Assembly: GCF_002858745.1 (NCBI RefSeq) | Contig: NZ_PJRO01000002.1 | Span: 283,006-347,005, forward strand | Source: Mesorhizobium loti | GTDB lineage: Bacteria > Pseudomonadota > Alphaproteobacteria > Rhizobiales > Rhizobiaceae | Reading direction: 5' to 3' | DNA: 64,000 nucleotides | Shown: piece by piece, positions 32,674 through 41,490 of the stretch | Position numbering within the stretch: the stretch's first letter is position 1 | How the letters are laid out: each line of letters begins with the position of its first letter | Translations under genes and position numbers: made by a program | Notes under the pieces: model-generated | What the model was told of the DNA's origin: nothing | What the model saw: the letters and a program-made list of their open reading frames with translations, nothing else | Database searches by the model: none

Positions 32674-33727
32674 GCGGCTTCCAGGTGAGGCAATTGCGGC
32701 AGTTGATCACGGCGGAAGCCTCAGTCGGGCGCGGGCGCTGTTTCCTGACGCACCGGAGCCGTTTGTCGATCTCTCGACCGGGATCAACCCGCACTCCTAT
32801 CCGCTTTTCGATCCGCCCGCCACCGCCTTCACCCGACTGCCGGAGGCGGCTCGGCTTTCCGAATTGCTGGCGGTCGCGGCAACGGCCTACGGTGCACCGT
32901 CGGCTGCGAATGTCGTCGCTGCGCCCGGCACGCAGATCCTGTTGCCGCGCGTCGCCTCTTTGGTGAAAGCAGGCCGCGCGTTGGTGCTTTCGCCCACCTA
33001 TGCCGAGCACGCACGGGCGGCCGCCATTGCCGGCCATGCTGTTTCCGAAACCACGGATTTCGACGCGCTGGCCGAGGCTGAGCTCGCCATTCTGGTCAAT
33101 CCCAACAATCCGGACGGGCGTATCGTGTCGCGCGAGCGACTGCTCAACCTCGCCGGTCGTATGAAAGCAAAGGGTGGCCTGCTAGTGGTCGACGAGGCCT
33201 TCATGGACGTCGGCCCGCGCGAGGCAAGCCTCGCTGCCGATGCCGGACAAGGCGGGTTGGTGATCCTGCGCTCCTTCGGCAAGTTTTTCGGGCTTGCCGG
33301 CGTGCGGCTTGGCTTTGCGCTGACGGACAAAGCAACCGCCGAGTACCTCGACAGCCAGCTTGGCCCTTGGGCAGTGGCAGGACCGACGATGGAGTACGGC
33401 ATCCGGGCGCTTGGTGACATTGGATGGCAAGAGGCGATGCGGCGGCAATTGAGCGAGGAAGCTGCTCGGCTCGATGCGCTGTTTGCCCACAATAGCGTGC
33501 CGGTCTCCGGTGGCTCTTCGCTGTTCCGCTATCTTGATTTCGGTGACGCGCCGGACCTTTTCAGCGCGCTCGGCCGACAAGGTATCCTGCTGCGCCATTT
33601 CGCAGAACGTCCCCATACATTGCGTTCCGGCCTGCCGGGTTCGGAAGACGAGTGGCAACGACTTGACGCCGCGCTTGCCGGTTGGGCCGCGAAGGACGAT
33701 GGTTCACAAAACAGGATCCGCGCATGA
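32672..33727 (+). CDS. cobC: Threonine-phosphate decarboxylase CobC
   Basis: CobC is a PLP enzyme that makes aminopropanol phosphate, the substrate joined by CobD. HGGSLSRARALFPDAPEPFV and DLSTGINPHSYP open the protein, NPNNPDGRIVS is the substrate loop, and ILRSFGKFFGLAGVRLGFAL holds the PLP lysine. The length is 351 residues. The start codon overlaps that of divergent cobD, and no better in-frame start exists before the conserved HGGS. It is coupled to the phosphatase-like gene that follows (ATGA). Confidence 0.95.
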   Translation: MRLPGEAIAAVDHGGSLSRARALFPDAPEPFVDLSTGINPHSYPLFDPPATAFTRLPEAARLSELLAVAATAYGAPSAANVVAAPGTQILLPRVASLVKAGRALVLSPTYAEHARAAAIAGHAVSETTDFDALAEAELAILVNPNNPDGRIVSRERLLNLAGRMKAKGGLLVVDEAFMDVGPREASLAADAGQGGLVILRSFGKFFGLAGVRLGFALTDKATAEYLDSQLGPWAVAGPTMEYGIRALGDIGWQEAMRRQLSEEAARLDALFAHNSVPVSGGSSLFRYLDFGDAPDLFSALGRQGILLRHFAERPHTLRSGLPGSEDEWQRLDAALAGWAAKDDGSQNRIRA

Positions 33728-34233
33728 TCATCGTCTGTCCGCTTTCCAAGGTCGAGGCCACGGTCAACCGTGCCGGTGCCGAGCGACTGTTGTCTTTGCT
33801 GGCGGCAGGAACGGACATGACGCGTCCTGCGGCGATCCAGCCGGAAAACCACTTGCATCTGGTCATGCATGACATCGCCGAGGCGCAGGACGGCATGACG
33901 TTGCCGGGCGAAGAGCATGTGCGTGCATTGCTCGGCTTCGCGCAGGGCTGGAACCGGTCGCGACCGCTGGTGGTCAATTGTTATGCCGGCATCAGCCGTT
34001 CGACAGCCTCGGCCTATATCATTGCGGCTGCTCTTGCTCCGAAGCGCGATGAGATGGAACTGGCCAGGACATTGCGCTGGCTATCACCTTCGGCCACGCC
34101 AAATCCGCGCCTTGTCACGGTTGCAGATCACATCCTTGGCCGCGATGGCCGTATGGTGGCTGCGATCGCTTCGATCGGGCGGGGTGCCGATGCTTACGAG
34201 GGTGTGCCGTTTGAATTGGAGATCGGGGGGTAG
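33724..34233 (+). CDS. Protein tyrosine/dual-specificity phosphatase-like protein
   Basis: The 169-residue protein contains the C-X5-R phosphatase loop in LVVNCYAGISRSTASAYIIA, with Cys, Arg and the following Ser in place. The usual HC is NC. A general-acid aspartate may be in VMHDIAEAQDG. The remainder resembles small soluble phosphatases of rhizobia. Its ATG overlaps the cobC stop (ATGA), so it is translated with cobC. Whether it acts on a cobalamin precursor phosphate or on a protein is unknown. Confidence 0.8.
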   Translation: MIIVCPLSKVEATVNRAGAERLLSLLAAGTDMTRPAAIQPENHLHLVMHDIAEAQDGMTLPGEEHVRALLGFAQGWNRSRPLVVNCYAGISRSTASAYIIAAALAPKRDEMELARTLRWLSPSATPNPRLVTVADHILGRDGRMVAAIASIGRGADAYEGVPFELEIGG

Positions 34234-34239
34234 CATTTT

Positions 34240-34418
34240 GGTGCGGCCTTCGAGGCTCGCTTCGCGAGCACCTCAGGATGAGGGCGGTTGGTGCGAACCG
34301 TCTTTTCGGCGGCGTTTCAGCATGAGCCAGGCACACCGGCCCTCATCCTGAGGTGTGAGCCCGCACAGCTTTGGAAAGATTGCCAAAATCTATGCGGGCG
34401 AGCCTCGAAGGACGCACC
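34240..34418. repeat. Rhizobial intergenic palindromic element (RIME-like)
   Basis: Outer arms at 34240-34260 and 34398-34418 are inverted copies (20 of 21 match) built around CCTTCGAGGCTCGC. An inner inverted pair, CCTCAGGATGAGGGC at 34271-34285 and its complement at 34339-34353, lies inside. This composite structure between converging genes is typical of the mosaic repeats scattered through rhizobial genomes. The right arm directly abuts the stop codon of the creatininase-family gene, and transcribed RNA would form a long hairpin able to terminate from both sides. Confidence 0.75.
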
Positions 34419-35219
34419 CTACAGCACCCAATCGCTCAACTTGGCAGCACGGACATCCTTCAACAACGCGATGAACCCGTCAGCCTGGTGTTCGGCGGTC
34501 AGCCTGCCTTTTTCGGCCGTGGCAATCGAAGCGTCGCCCACCACGCCGTGGGGATTCAAGTCGCGAGCGATCCAGGCATAGGCGTGGGTGCCGGTCTGGC
34601 GCAGCAGTGAAAACGCCTTCTCCGCCTTGGCGACGTTAGAGACGAAGTTCTCAGCCTTGCTCATGTCGACCAGATCTGGGCGGAAATGCAGCATCAGCGA
34701 GGTCTCGACATCGCCGCCATGGATGCCATGGCGATCTTCGAGTTCCATATACATGCCGGCGGGGCGGCCGAAGCGCTGCCAGCTTGTCTTCACCGCAAGC
34801 ATCTTTTCGCGCACGCGCAGTTCGCGCGTGACGATGCCCATGATCTCCTCATTACCGCCATGCGAGTTGACGACGACGAGCTTTTTCACTCCGGCGCGCG
34901 CGATGGAAAGGCCGAGTTCTGTCCAGGCGTCGATCAGCGTTGCCGGTGGCAAGGTGAGCGTTCCCGGTGTATGCACGTGTTCGTTGGATTTGCCGACTGC
35001 CTGCACAGGCAGGATGCGGATGTCGAGGTCGGCGGGCAGGCGTCCGATCACCGTCTCCAGCATGCCGTTCATGATGCTGGTGTCGGTCGACACTGGCAGA
35101 TGCGGGCCATGCTGTTCGATCGCCGCCACCGGCAACACAGCGATCGTCGTTTCCGGATCTATGGAAGCATATTCCGTGGTGCGGAAATCGCCCCACCACA
35201 CACGTCTTTTCGTCGTCAC
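34419..35219 (-). CDS. Creatininase-family amidohydrolase
   Basis: The 266-residue protein has the family metal site AVLPVAAIEQHGPHLPVSTD, the second metal-binding stretch LVVVNSHGGNEEIM, and GIHGGDVETSLML with the conserved glutamate. Family members hydrolyse cyclic or formyl amides (creatinine, or N-formyl intermediates in riboflavin and redox-factor synthesis). The gene follows a RidA gene on the same strand and faces away from an ABC-importer/deaminase operon. A role in breaking down a nitrogen heterocycle taken up by that importer is inferred from context only. Confidence 0.85.
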   Translation of the reverse strand: MTTKRRVWWGDFRTTEYASIDPETTIAVLPVAAIEQHGPHLPVSTDTSIMNGMLETVIGRLPADLDIRILPVQAVGKSNEHVHTPGTLTLPPATLIDAWTELGLSIARAGVKKLVVVNSHGGNEEIMGIVTRELRVREKMLAVKTSWQRFGRPAGMYMELEDRHGIHGGDVETSLMLHFRPDLVDMSKAENFVSNVAKAEKAFSLLRQTGTHAYAWIARDLNPHGVVGDASIATAEKGRLTAEHQADGFIALLKDVRAAKLSDWVL

Positions 35220-35252
35220 ATCAGTCTCCGGATTGTTGGCAACCCATTCGTG

Positions 35253-35268
35253 CTCTCCATAAGGAGAG
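35253..35268. repeat. Short inverted repeat between the RidA and creatininase-family genes
   Basis: CTCTCC and GGAGAG, separated by four bases, can form a small hairpin in the 58-base gap between the two minus-strand genes. It resembles the CTTCTCCC-type palindromes at 36968 and 42664. Effect unknown. Confidence 0.35.
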
Positions 35269-35277
35269 GCAAGCTCA

Positions 35278-35661
35278 TCACCCCGCCGCGATCACTTCCA
35301 CCTCGACCTTGAATTCCGGCCGGGCAAAACCGCCCACGATCATCAGCGTAGAGGCTGGCGCCGGATCCGCAAAGGTACGGTCGCGCACGGCCATGTATGG
35401 CTTGAGATAAGCGCGATCGGTGACGTAGGTGTTGATGCGCACAACATCCTTCAGGCTGAGACCGGCTTCAGCCAGTACGGCTGCGATGTTCCTGAAGCAG
35501 AGTTCGGTCTGCTCCTCGACGCCTTCTGGAATGTGGTCCTCAGCGGTAATCGCCACCTGACCGGCGCACAGGATGAGCCGCTTGCCGGCTGGGATCTCAA
35601 CGCCGTGGCTGTAGCGGGCAAAAGGCGGCTTGATCGATTTCGGCATCAAATATCGGAACAT
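35278..35661 (-). CDS. RidA-family (YjgF/UK114) protein
   Basis: The 127-residue protein has the RidA trimer fold: LILCAGQVAITAEDHIPEGV, EQTELCFRNIAAVLAEAGLS, VVRINTYVTDRAYLKPYM and the C-terminal RPEFKVEVEVIAAG. The catalytic arginine of true RidA enamine deaminases is expected around the position of the VRINTYVTD region, but its exact alignment is uncertain, so activity may differ. ATG 35661 is chosen because GGAG sits six bases before it; ATG 35673 adds four residues. It leads the creatininase-family gene. Confidence 0.85.
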   Translation of the reverse strand: MFRYLMPKSIKPPFARYSHGVEIPAGKRLILCAGQVAITAEDHIPEGVEEQTELCFRNIAAVLAEAGLSLKDVVRINTYVTDRAYLKPYMAVRDRTFADPAPASTLMIVGGFARPEFKVEVEVIAAG

Positions 35662-35926
35662 CGGAGTCTCCATTCAAGGCAGGGAAACTAGGCCGGCATG
35701 CAGTCACGATTCAAGCGCTGCCTATACGATAACAGTATTACTTTCATCATGAACTATTCATGGACAGTTGCCCTGAAAGTGGGCACGATGAGGCCCGAAG
35801 CTGCAGGGCAGGGAACACCCAGCACAATGCTCCTCCGAAATTGCGCGGCGGGCATTGTGGCACGACCTTTGCTTTGTCAGTCGATATGGCGCTGTGTTGC
35901 GTGCGAGCGAAAGGGAGAGGAAATCG

Positions 35927-36934
35927 ATGACGAAGATTCTGGCCACGGCCACCGTGGCGGCCGCGGCGTTGTTCGGCGGCTGGATGTCCGCTGCGACAGC
36001 GAACGAGAAGGTGACGTTCGCCACCAATTGGCTCGCCCAGGCCGAGCATGGCGGTTATTACCAGGCTGTCGCCGACGGTTCCTACGCTGCCTGCGGCCTC
36101 GACGTCACCATCCAGCAAGGTGGTCCGCAGGGCAGCGGGCGGCCGCTCCTGATGGCCGGCAAGATCGATTTCTACATGGGCGGCAATATGTTGCAGGCGT
36201 TCGATGCAGTGCATCAGAGCATTCCGCTGCGCGTCGTCGCCGCCACTTTCCAGAAGGAGCCGCAGGTCATCATGGCCCATCCTGGCGAAGGCCTGGACAA
36301 GTGGGAGGATCTGCCGAAGGCTGAACAATACATTATCGGCGACGAGGGTGCGCAGAGCTTCTTCCTGTGGATGGTGTCGGAGTTCGGCTTCGATGCGGCC
36401 AAGCGCGTGCCTTACACCTTCAATCCGGCTGCGTTCATAGCCAACAAAAAGTCGATCCAGCAGGGATACGTTACTTCCGAGCCGCATGCGGTGGCCAAGG
36501 AAGGCGGTTTTCAGCCCAATCTCTTCCTGCTCGCCGACTATGGTTTCAACACCTATGCCACCACGATCGAGGCCATGCAGAACACGATAGACCAGCGGCC
36601 GGAGGTTGTTCAATGCTTCGTCGATGGCTCGGCCAAAGGCTGGTACAACTATCTCTACGGCGACAACAAGGCCGCCAACGAAGCGATCAAGAAGGACAAT
36701 CCCGATATCAACGACGAGCAGATCGCCTTCTCCATCGAGATGATGAAGAAGTACGGCATCGTCGATTCCGGCGACACCGACAAGCTCGGTATCGGTGCCA
36801 TGACCGATGAGCGCATGCAGAGCTTCTACGACAAGATGGTCAAGGCAAAGGTGCTGCCGGCCGGCATCGACATTAAGAAGGGTTACACGCTGCAGTTCGT
36901 GAACAAGGGTGTCGGTCTCGATCTGAAGAAGTGA
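35927..36934 (+). CDS. ABC transporter substrate-binding protein, NMT1/THI5-like
   Basis: The 335-residue periplasmic protein has a signal peptide (ILATATVAAAALFGGWMSAA, cleavage near TAN-EK) and the NMT1/THI5 fold: VTFATNWLAQAEHGGYYQAV, GLDVTIQQGGPQGSGRPLL, IDFYMGGNMLQAFDAV. Relatives bind thiamine pyrimidine precursors, riboflavin, nitriles or aromatic sulfonates. AGGGAGAGG precedes ATG 35927. The ATPase and permease genes follow after a hairpin at 36968-36990, and the next gene encodes a cytosine-deaminase-like enzyme, favouring a pyrimidine-like ligand. Confidence 0.9.
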   Translation: MTKILATATVAAAALFGGWMSAATANEKVTFATNWLAQAEHGGYYQAVADGSYAACGLDVTIQQGGPQGSGRPLLMAGKIDFYMGGNMLQAFDAVHQSIPLRVVAATFQKEPQVIMAHPGEGLDKWEDLPKAEQYIIGDEGAQSFFLWMVSEFGFDAAKRVPYTFNPAAFIANKKSIQQGYVTSEPHAVAKEGGFQPNLFLLADYGFNTYATTIEAMQNTIDQRPEVVQCFVDGSAKGWYNYLYGDNKAANEAIKKDNPDINDEQIAFSIEMMKKYGIVDSGDTDKLGIGAMTDERMQSFYDKMVKAKVLPAGIDIKKGYTLQFVNKGVGLDLKK

Positions 36935-36967
36935 GCAGTATTGTGGCAAATCGCGTGGCAGGCGCAT

Positions 36968-36990
36968 CCTTCTCCCTCATGGGGAGAAGG
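36968..36990 (+). terminator. Intercistronic hairpin between binding-protein and ATPase genes
   Basis: CCTTCTCCC and GGGGAGAAGG are separated by a four-base loop (TCAT), giving a nine-base stem. No T tract follows. Such hairpins after the binding-protein gene often protect its mRNA or reduce downstream expression, giving excess binding protein. The same arm sequence recurs at 42664-42687. Confidence 0.5.
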
Positions 36991-37022
36991 CGAGACGGAC
37001 GCTTATCTGCGGAAAGGCACTG

Positions 37023-37835
37023 ATGTTGCAGAAGGTGGCCGACAGGGACGACAGCGGACAGCGTGGAACCGCTCCGCTGCTTTCCTTCAAGGGCGTGGGC
37101 AAGGTGTTCTCCAACGGCGTGACCGCGTTGGACGACGTCAATCTCGATGTACGCGAGGGCGATTTCGTCAGCCTGCTCGGGCCTTCGGGCTGCGGCAAGT
37201 CAACGGCGCTCAGGCTGATCGCCAGGCTTTCCACGCCGACCTCCGGCCAGCTGGAATGGCGCAAGGCATTGGGTGACGACTGCGTCGGCTTTGTTTTCCA
37301 GGAACCGACCCTGCTACCTTGGGCGAGCGTCTTCGACAACGTTTGGCTGCCGCTGCGCCTGCGCGGCGTGTCGCGCCTCAAAGCCACGCCGGCGGTGATG
37401 GAGATGCTGGCGCGCGTGCATCTCGAAAATTTCGCCGATGCGGTGCCGAGAGAGCTTTCCGGCGGCATGAAGATGCGCGTTTCCATCGCTCGGGCCATGG
37501 TCACCAAGCCGCGCGTGCTGTTGATGGACGAGCCATTTGCGGCGCTGGATGAGATCACGCGCTTCAAGCTCAACAACGACCTCTTGGAGTTGTGGCAACA
37601 GGAGCGGTTCACCGCCGTCTTCGTCACCCACAGCGTGTTCGAAAGTGTCTTCCTGTCCAGCCGCATCGTGGTGATGGCCGCCAAGCCGGGACGCGTGTTC
37701 CGCGACATGACGGTCGATGCACCTTATCCGCGCGACGAGGCGTTTCGCACATCATCAACCTATGCGGAGCTGTGCCGGCGGACGTCGGACGAATTGAGCG
37801 TGGCCATGGATGCCAGGGTGGAGACGCGACCATGA
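37023..37835 (+). CDS. ABC transporter ATP-binding protein
   Basis: The 270-residue ATPase belongs to the nitrate/sulfonate/taurine (SsuB/TauB) type. Walker A is SLLGPSGCGKSTALRL, the Q-loop is GFVFQEPTLLPWASVFDN, the signature is ELSGGMKMRVSIARAM, Walker B is RVLLMDEPFAALDE, and the switch histidine is in FVTHSVFES. SGGMKMR replaces the usual SGGMRQR. Its stop overlaps the permease start (ATGA). It powers uptake together with the binding protein upstream. Confidence 0.95.
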   Translation: MLQKVADRDDSGQRGTAPLLSFKGVGKVFSNGVTALDDVNLDVREGDFVSLLGPSGCGKSTALRLIARLSTPTSGQLEWRKALGDDCVGFVFQEPTLLPWASVFDNVWLPLRLRGVSRLKATPAVMEMLARVHLENFADAVPRELSGGMKMRVSIARAMVTKPRVLLMDEPFAALDEITRFKLNNDLLELWQQERFTAVFVTHSVFESVFLSSRIVVMAAKPGRVFRDMTVDAPYPRDEAFRTSSTYAELCRRTSDELSVAMDARVETRP

Positions 37836-38683
37836 CCGCCATCGAGAACCGGTCGGTCGTTCTCGATCCGGAAGAGGCGCGGCGTGTTCGCCAGCAGCGG
37901 CTGGAGAAGATCGGTTCCTGGGTGCTGCCGCTTGCCATCATGGTGGTGGCGGTCTGGTTCTGGGACCGCATCTGCGTGTGGAACGACATTCCGAAATATA
38001 TTCTGCCGAGACCTGGCGTGGTGGTGCAGACCCTTCAGGACGATGCGCCGCTGCTGTTTTCCTCGCTGCTGGTCACCCTCAAGATCACGTTCCTCAGCCT
38101 TGCGCTCGCCATCCTCGGCGGAGTGGGGTTGGCTGTGCTGTTTGCCCAATCGAAATGGGTGGAAATGTCGTTCTTTCCCTTTGCCGTCATCCTTCAGGTG
38201 ACACCGATCGTGGCGATCTTTCCGCTGATCAACATCTATGTCGACAACCAGACTGCCAAGCTTCTGCTGTGTGCCTGGATCGTCGCCTTCTTCCCAATTC
38301 TCTCCAATACGACCCTGGGATTGAACTCTGTTGATCGCAATTTGCGGGACCTGTTTCGGCTGAACGGGGCAACACGCTGGCAGGAGTTGTGGCACCTGCG
38401 CCTGCCAGCGGCCATGCCTTACTTCCTCGGTGGTCTGAAGATTGCCGGAGGGCTATCGCTGATCGGTGCGGTGGTGGCTGAGTTCGTCGCAGGCACATCA
38501 GGTCAGGCATCGGGTCTCGCTTCCCGCATCATCGAGGCCGGTTATCGCTTGAACGCGCCGCGGCTTTTCGCCGCCCTTATCCTGATTTCGCTGACCGGCA
38601 TCGTCATCTTTCTTGTGCTGTCCTTGCTGTCGCACCTTATCCTGCGCCGCTGGCACGAGAGCGCGCTGAAGCAGGAGGCATGA
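37832..38683 (+). CDS. ABC transporter permease (SsuC/TauC-like)
   Basis: The 283-residue membrane protein has about six helices and the BPD_transp_1 coupling loop RNLRDLFRLNGATRWQELWH followed by LRLPAAMPYFLGGLKIAG, which contacts the ATPase. It begins MTAIENRSVVLDPEEARRV with a cytoplasmic leader. It is the membrane channel for the importer whose other parts lie directly upstream. The next gene starts ~80 bases downstream. Confidence 0.95.
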   Translation: MTAIENRSVVLDPEEARRVRQQRLEKIGSWVLPLAIMVVAVWFWDRICVWNDIPKYILPRPGVVVQTLQDDAPLLFSSLLVTLKITFLSLALAILGGVGLAVLFAQSKWVEMSFFPFAVILQVTPIVAIFPLINIYVDNQTAKLLLCAWIVAFFPILSNTTLGLNSVDRNLRDLFRLNGATRWQELWHLRLPAAMPYFLGGLKIAGGLSLIGAVVAEFVAGTSGQASGLASRIIEAGYRLNAPRLFAALILISLTGIVIFLVLSLLSHLILRRWHESALKQEA

Positions 38684-38762
38684 TGGCGGACGTTTCATAC
38701 AGTTGCCGAGGCTGCATTCCGTTCACGTCGAGTGACCGGGCCGTGGCGGACGCGGAGGTGCA

Positions 38763-40079
38763 TTGAACACACTGCCGATACCGTCGCCTGGAATTTATGT
38801 CCTAAGAAATGCTCGTCTTCATGCCTCGCTGACCGTCGGCATCGATGGTTCTGCCGATGCAGACGGCTTTGTGAATGCCGATATCGCTGTCGAAGGCAGC
38901 CGTATCATCTCTATTGCTCCTCATCGCCTGGGGACGCCACCTGCGCCGGATGCGATCGAGCTCAACGGCCGCATCGTCCTGCCTTGTTTCGTCGACTGCC
39001 ACACCCATCTCGACAAAGGCCATATCTGGCCACGCAACTCCAATCCGGACGGTTCGTTCGCTGGTGCGTTGCGTGCGACGCACGCCGACAGGACCGAGCG
39101 CTGGAGTGCAAAAGACGTTTCCCGGCGCATGGACTTTGCATTGCGTACGGCTTTCGCGCATGGAACCAGCGCCATTCGCACACATCTCGACAGCGCGGCG
39201 CCTCAGGATGCCATTTCCTGGCCGGTGTTCGAGAACATACGGGAACATTGGCGCGGACGCATCGACCTGCAGGCGGCGTGCCTCGTCGGCATCGAAGAAA
39301 CCCGTGACCAGGTCTGGTTTGCAGGCTTGGCGCGACGTGTCGCCGAGGCGAAAGGCATTCTGGGAGCGGTCACCTATATGGTTCCGGACCTCGAGGCTCT
39401 GCTCGACCGAATGTTCGCGCTGGCCATAAAGCATGATCTCGATCTTGATTTTCATGCCGACGAGACCGACGCCATCGATGCGATCTCCTTGAGGAAAATA
39501 GCCGAAGCAGCACTTCGTCATCGCTTCGAAGGCAAGGTCCTTGTCGGCCATTGCTGCTCGCTGGCTCGCCAACCCGACGGTGATGTACTGGATACGCTGG
39601 ACAAGGTGGCACGGGCAGAATTGGCTGTCGTGTCGCTGCCGATGTGCAATCTCTACCTGCAGGACCGTCGGAATGACCAGACCACGCCGCGCTGGCGCGG
39701 CGTGACGCTGCTGCATGAAATGGACGCGCGCGGTATTCCCGTCGCGGTGGCTTCGGACAACACCCGTGATCCGTTCTACGCCTATGGCGATCTCGACATG
39801 CTTGAGGTCTATCGCACGGCAACCCGCATCCTGCATCTCGACCACCCGGTCGGCGACTGGCCGCGCACGGTCGCGCAGACGCCGGCTGAAGTGATGCGCC
39901 TCGACGACGTAGGGGTGTTGCAGCGAGGGGGATCAGCAGATCTGGTTGTTTTCAAAGGGCGGAACTGGACCGAGCTGTTGTCGCGCCCGGAGGCCGACCG
40001 CATTGTCATCCGCGATGGCAAACCGATCGATACCAGCCTGCCGGACTATGCCGAGCTCGATGATTTGATGGGGGCATGA
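38763..40079 (+). CDS. Cytosine-deaminase-like amidohydrolase
   Basis: The 438-residue TIM-barrel amidohydrolase has the CodA-type metal ligands. LPCFVDCHTHLDKGHIW provides the HxH pair, LDLDFHADETDAID the His and catalytic Glu region, VLVGHCCSL another His, and PVAVASDNTRDPFYAYG the metal Asp. Family members deaminate cytosine, isoguanine or related heterocycles. The start is TTG 38763 with GGAGG just upstream. Placement behind an NMT1/THI5-type importer suggests it deaminates the imported compound. Its stop overlaps the next gene (ATGA). Confidence 0.85.
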   Translation: MNTLPIPSPGIYVLRNARLHASLTVGIDGSADADGFVNADIAVEGSRIISIAPHRLGTPPAPDAIELNGRIVLPCFVDCHTHLDKGHIWPRNSNPDGSFAGALRATHADRTERWSAKDVSRRMDFALRTAFAHGTSAIRTHLDSAAPQDAISWPVFENIREHWRGRIDLQAACLVGIEETRDQVWFAGLARRVAEAKGILGAVTYMVPDLEALLDRMFALAIKHDLDLDFHADETDAIDAISLRKIAEAALRHRFEGKVLVGHCCSLARQPDGDVLDTLDKVARAELAVVSLPMCNLYLQDRRNDQTTPRWRGVTLLHEMDARGIPVAVASDNTRDPFYAYGDLDMLEVYRTATRILHLDHPVGDWPRTVAQTPAEVMRLDDVGVLQRGGSADLVVFKGRNWTELLSRPEADRIVIRDGKPIDTSLPDYAELDDLMGA

Positions 40080-41482
40080 TGAACATTGCGGCGCTGAAAC
40101 AAGACCTCGAAGGGCTGAAGATCGAGGACAACGAAAAGATCATCCAGCAGAAGAGCCGTGATTTCTACTGGTACAGTCCGGTGCTCAAACGCCAGCTCGA
40201 ACATGTCACCGGCGATCTGGTCGTGTCGCCGAAATCCGAAGCTGAAGTTGTGCGCATACTTGCGGCCTGCTTTTCGCACCGGGTACCGGTAACACCGCGT
40301 GGCACCGGCACCGGCAACTATGGCCAGGCGATGCCGCTTTCAGGCGGCGTGGTGCTCAATTTGGCCGACATGAACGAGATCGTTGCGATTTCGCCCGGCC
40401 GTGTGGTGTGCCAACCCGGTGCCATCCTGGCCGATATCGATCGCGCGACGCGTGCGCATTCGGCGCAGGAACTGCGCCTGCACCCCTCCACCTACAACAC
40501 TGCTTCCATCGGCGGGTTCATTGCCGGTGGTTCGGGCGGAGTCGGCTCGATCAATTTCGGCGGCTTGCGCGATTTCGGCAACATCATCCGGCTGCGCGTG
40601 GTGACCATGGAGGCCGAGCCGAGGGGGCTGGAACTGACCGGCGAGGATCTGCACAAGGTCACTCATGCCTATGGCACCAACGGCATCATCACCGAGGTCG
40701 AGATGCCGCTGACGGCAGCCTATGACTGGGTGGACGTGCTGGTCGGTTTCGACAGCTTCATGGACGCTGCCCGCTACGGCAACGCGCTTGCCTGCCAGGA
40801 CGGGTTGCTGACCAAGCTGATTACCCCGATCGCTGCCCCGGTACCGCAGCTTTATTTCAAGCGGCATCAGAAGTTCCTGCGCGACGGACAAAGCATCTGT
40901 GCGGTCATGGTCGCCCCGCATTCGCTGGACGCATTTCTTGCCTTCACGCAACGCGCGGGCGGGGAGGTGATCTTCAACGCTGCCACGTTGAGCGACGAGG
41001 AGAAGAAGAGGCTGCCGCCGGCCTTCGAGCTGGCGTGGAATCACACGACGCTGCGGGCGCTGCGCGTCGATCCGGCAATCACCTACCTGCAGTCGCTCTA
41101 TCCGTTTCCCGATCATCTGGCTTTGGTCGAAAAGATCGACGCGATGTTTCCCGGCGAGGTGTTCTCGCATCTGGAATTCGTGCGTCTCGACGGCAACATC
41201 ACCTGTTTCGGCCTGAACCTGGTGCGCTTCACCACGGAGGAGCGGCTGGACGAGATCGTGCGGCTGCTCGAGGAAAACGGTTGTCCGATCTTCAATCCGC
41301 ACCGCTATACGCTGGAAGAGGGCGGCATGAAGCAGACGGATTCCGTCCAGCTCGCCTTCAAGCGCGAAGCCGATCCGCAAGGGCTGCTCAATCCCGGCAA
41401 GATGATCGCCTGGGAAAATCCCGACTACGACTACCGCTCGGGAAGGACGTTCCTGTTCAAAGGCCTGGCAAAGGCAGGTTGA
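40076..41482 (+). CDS. FAD-binding oxidoreductase, GlcD/VAO type
   Basis: The 468-residue flavoprotein has an N-terminal FAD_binding_4 domain (VPVTPRGTGTGNYGQAMPLS, STYNTASIGGFIAGGSGGVG) and a C-terminal FAD-oxidase domain ending with GLLNPGKMIAWENP. Relatives oxidise hydroxy acids, alditols or heterocycles. It is translationally coupled to the deaminase-like gene and followed by two flavodoxin-fold reductases, which suggests consecutive oxidation steps on the same substrate. The true substrate is unknown. Confidence 0.85.
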   Translation: MMNIAALKQDLEGLKIEDNEKIIQQKSRDFYWYSPVLKRQLEHVTGDLVVSPKSEAEVVRILAACFSHRVPVTPRGTGTGNYGQAMPLSGGVVLNLADMNEIVAISPGRVVCQPGAILADIDRATRAHSAQELRLHPSTYNTASIGGFIAGGSGGVGSINFGGLRDFGNIIRLRVVTMEAEPRGLELTGEDLHKVTHAYGTNGIITEVEMPLTAAYDWVDVLVGFDSFMDAARYGNALACQDGLLTKLITPIAAPVPQLYFKRHQKFLRDGQSICAVMVAPHSLDAFLAFTQRAGGEVIFNAATLSDEEKKRLPPAFELAWNHTTLRALRVDPAITYLQSLYPFPDHLALVEKIDAMFPGEVFSHLEFVRLDGNITCFGLNLVRFTTEERLDEIVRLLEENGCPIFNPHRYTLEEGGMKQTDSVQLAFKREADPQGLLNPGKMIAWENPDYDYRSGRTFLFKGLAKAG

Positions 41483-41490
41483 GTGCTGCG

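Noticed and set aside
33682..33723. Longer N-terminus for the phosphatase-like protein
   Set aside because: It would run back over the end of cobC without a ribosome binding site. The ATGA overlap at 33724 is the normal coupling arrangement.
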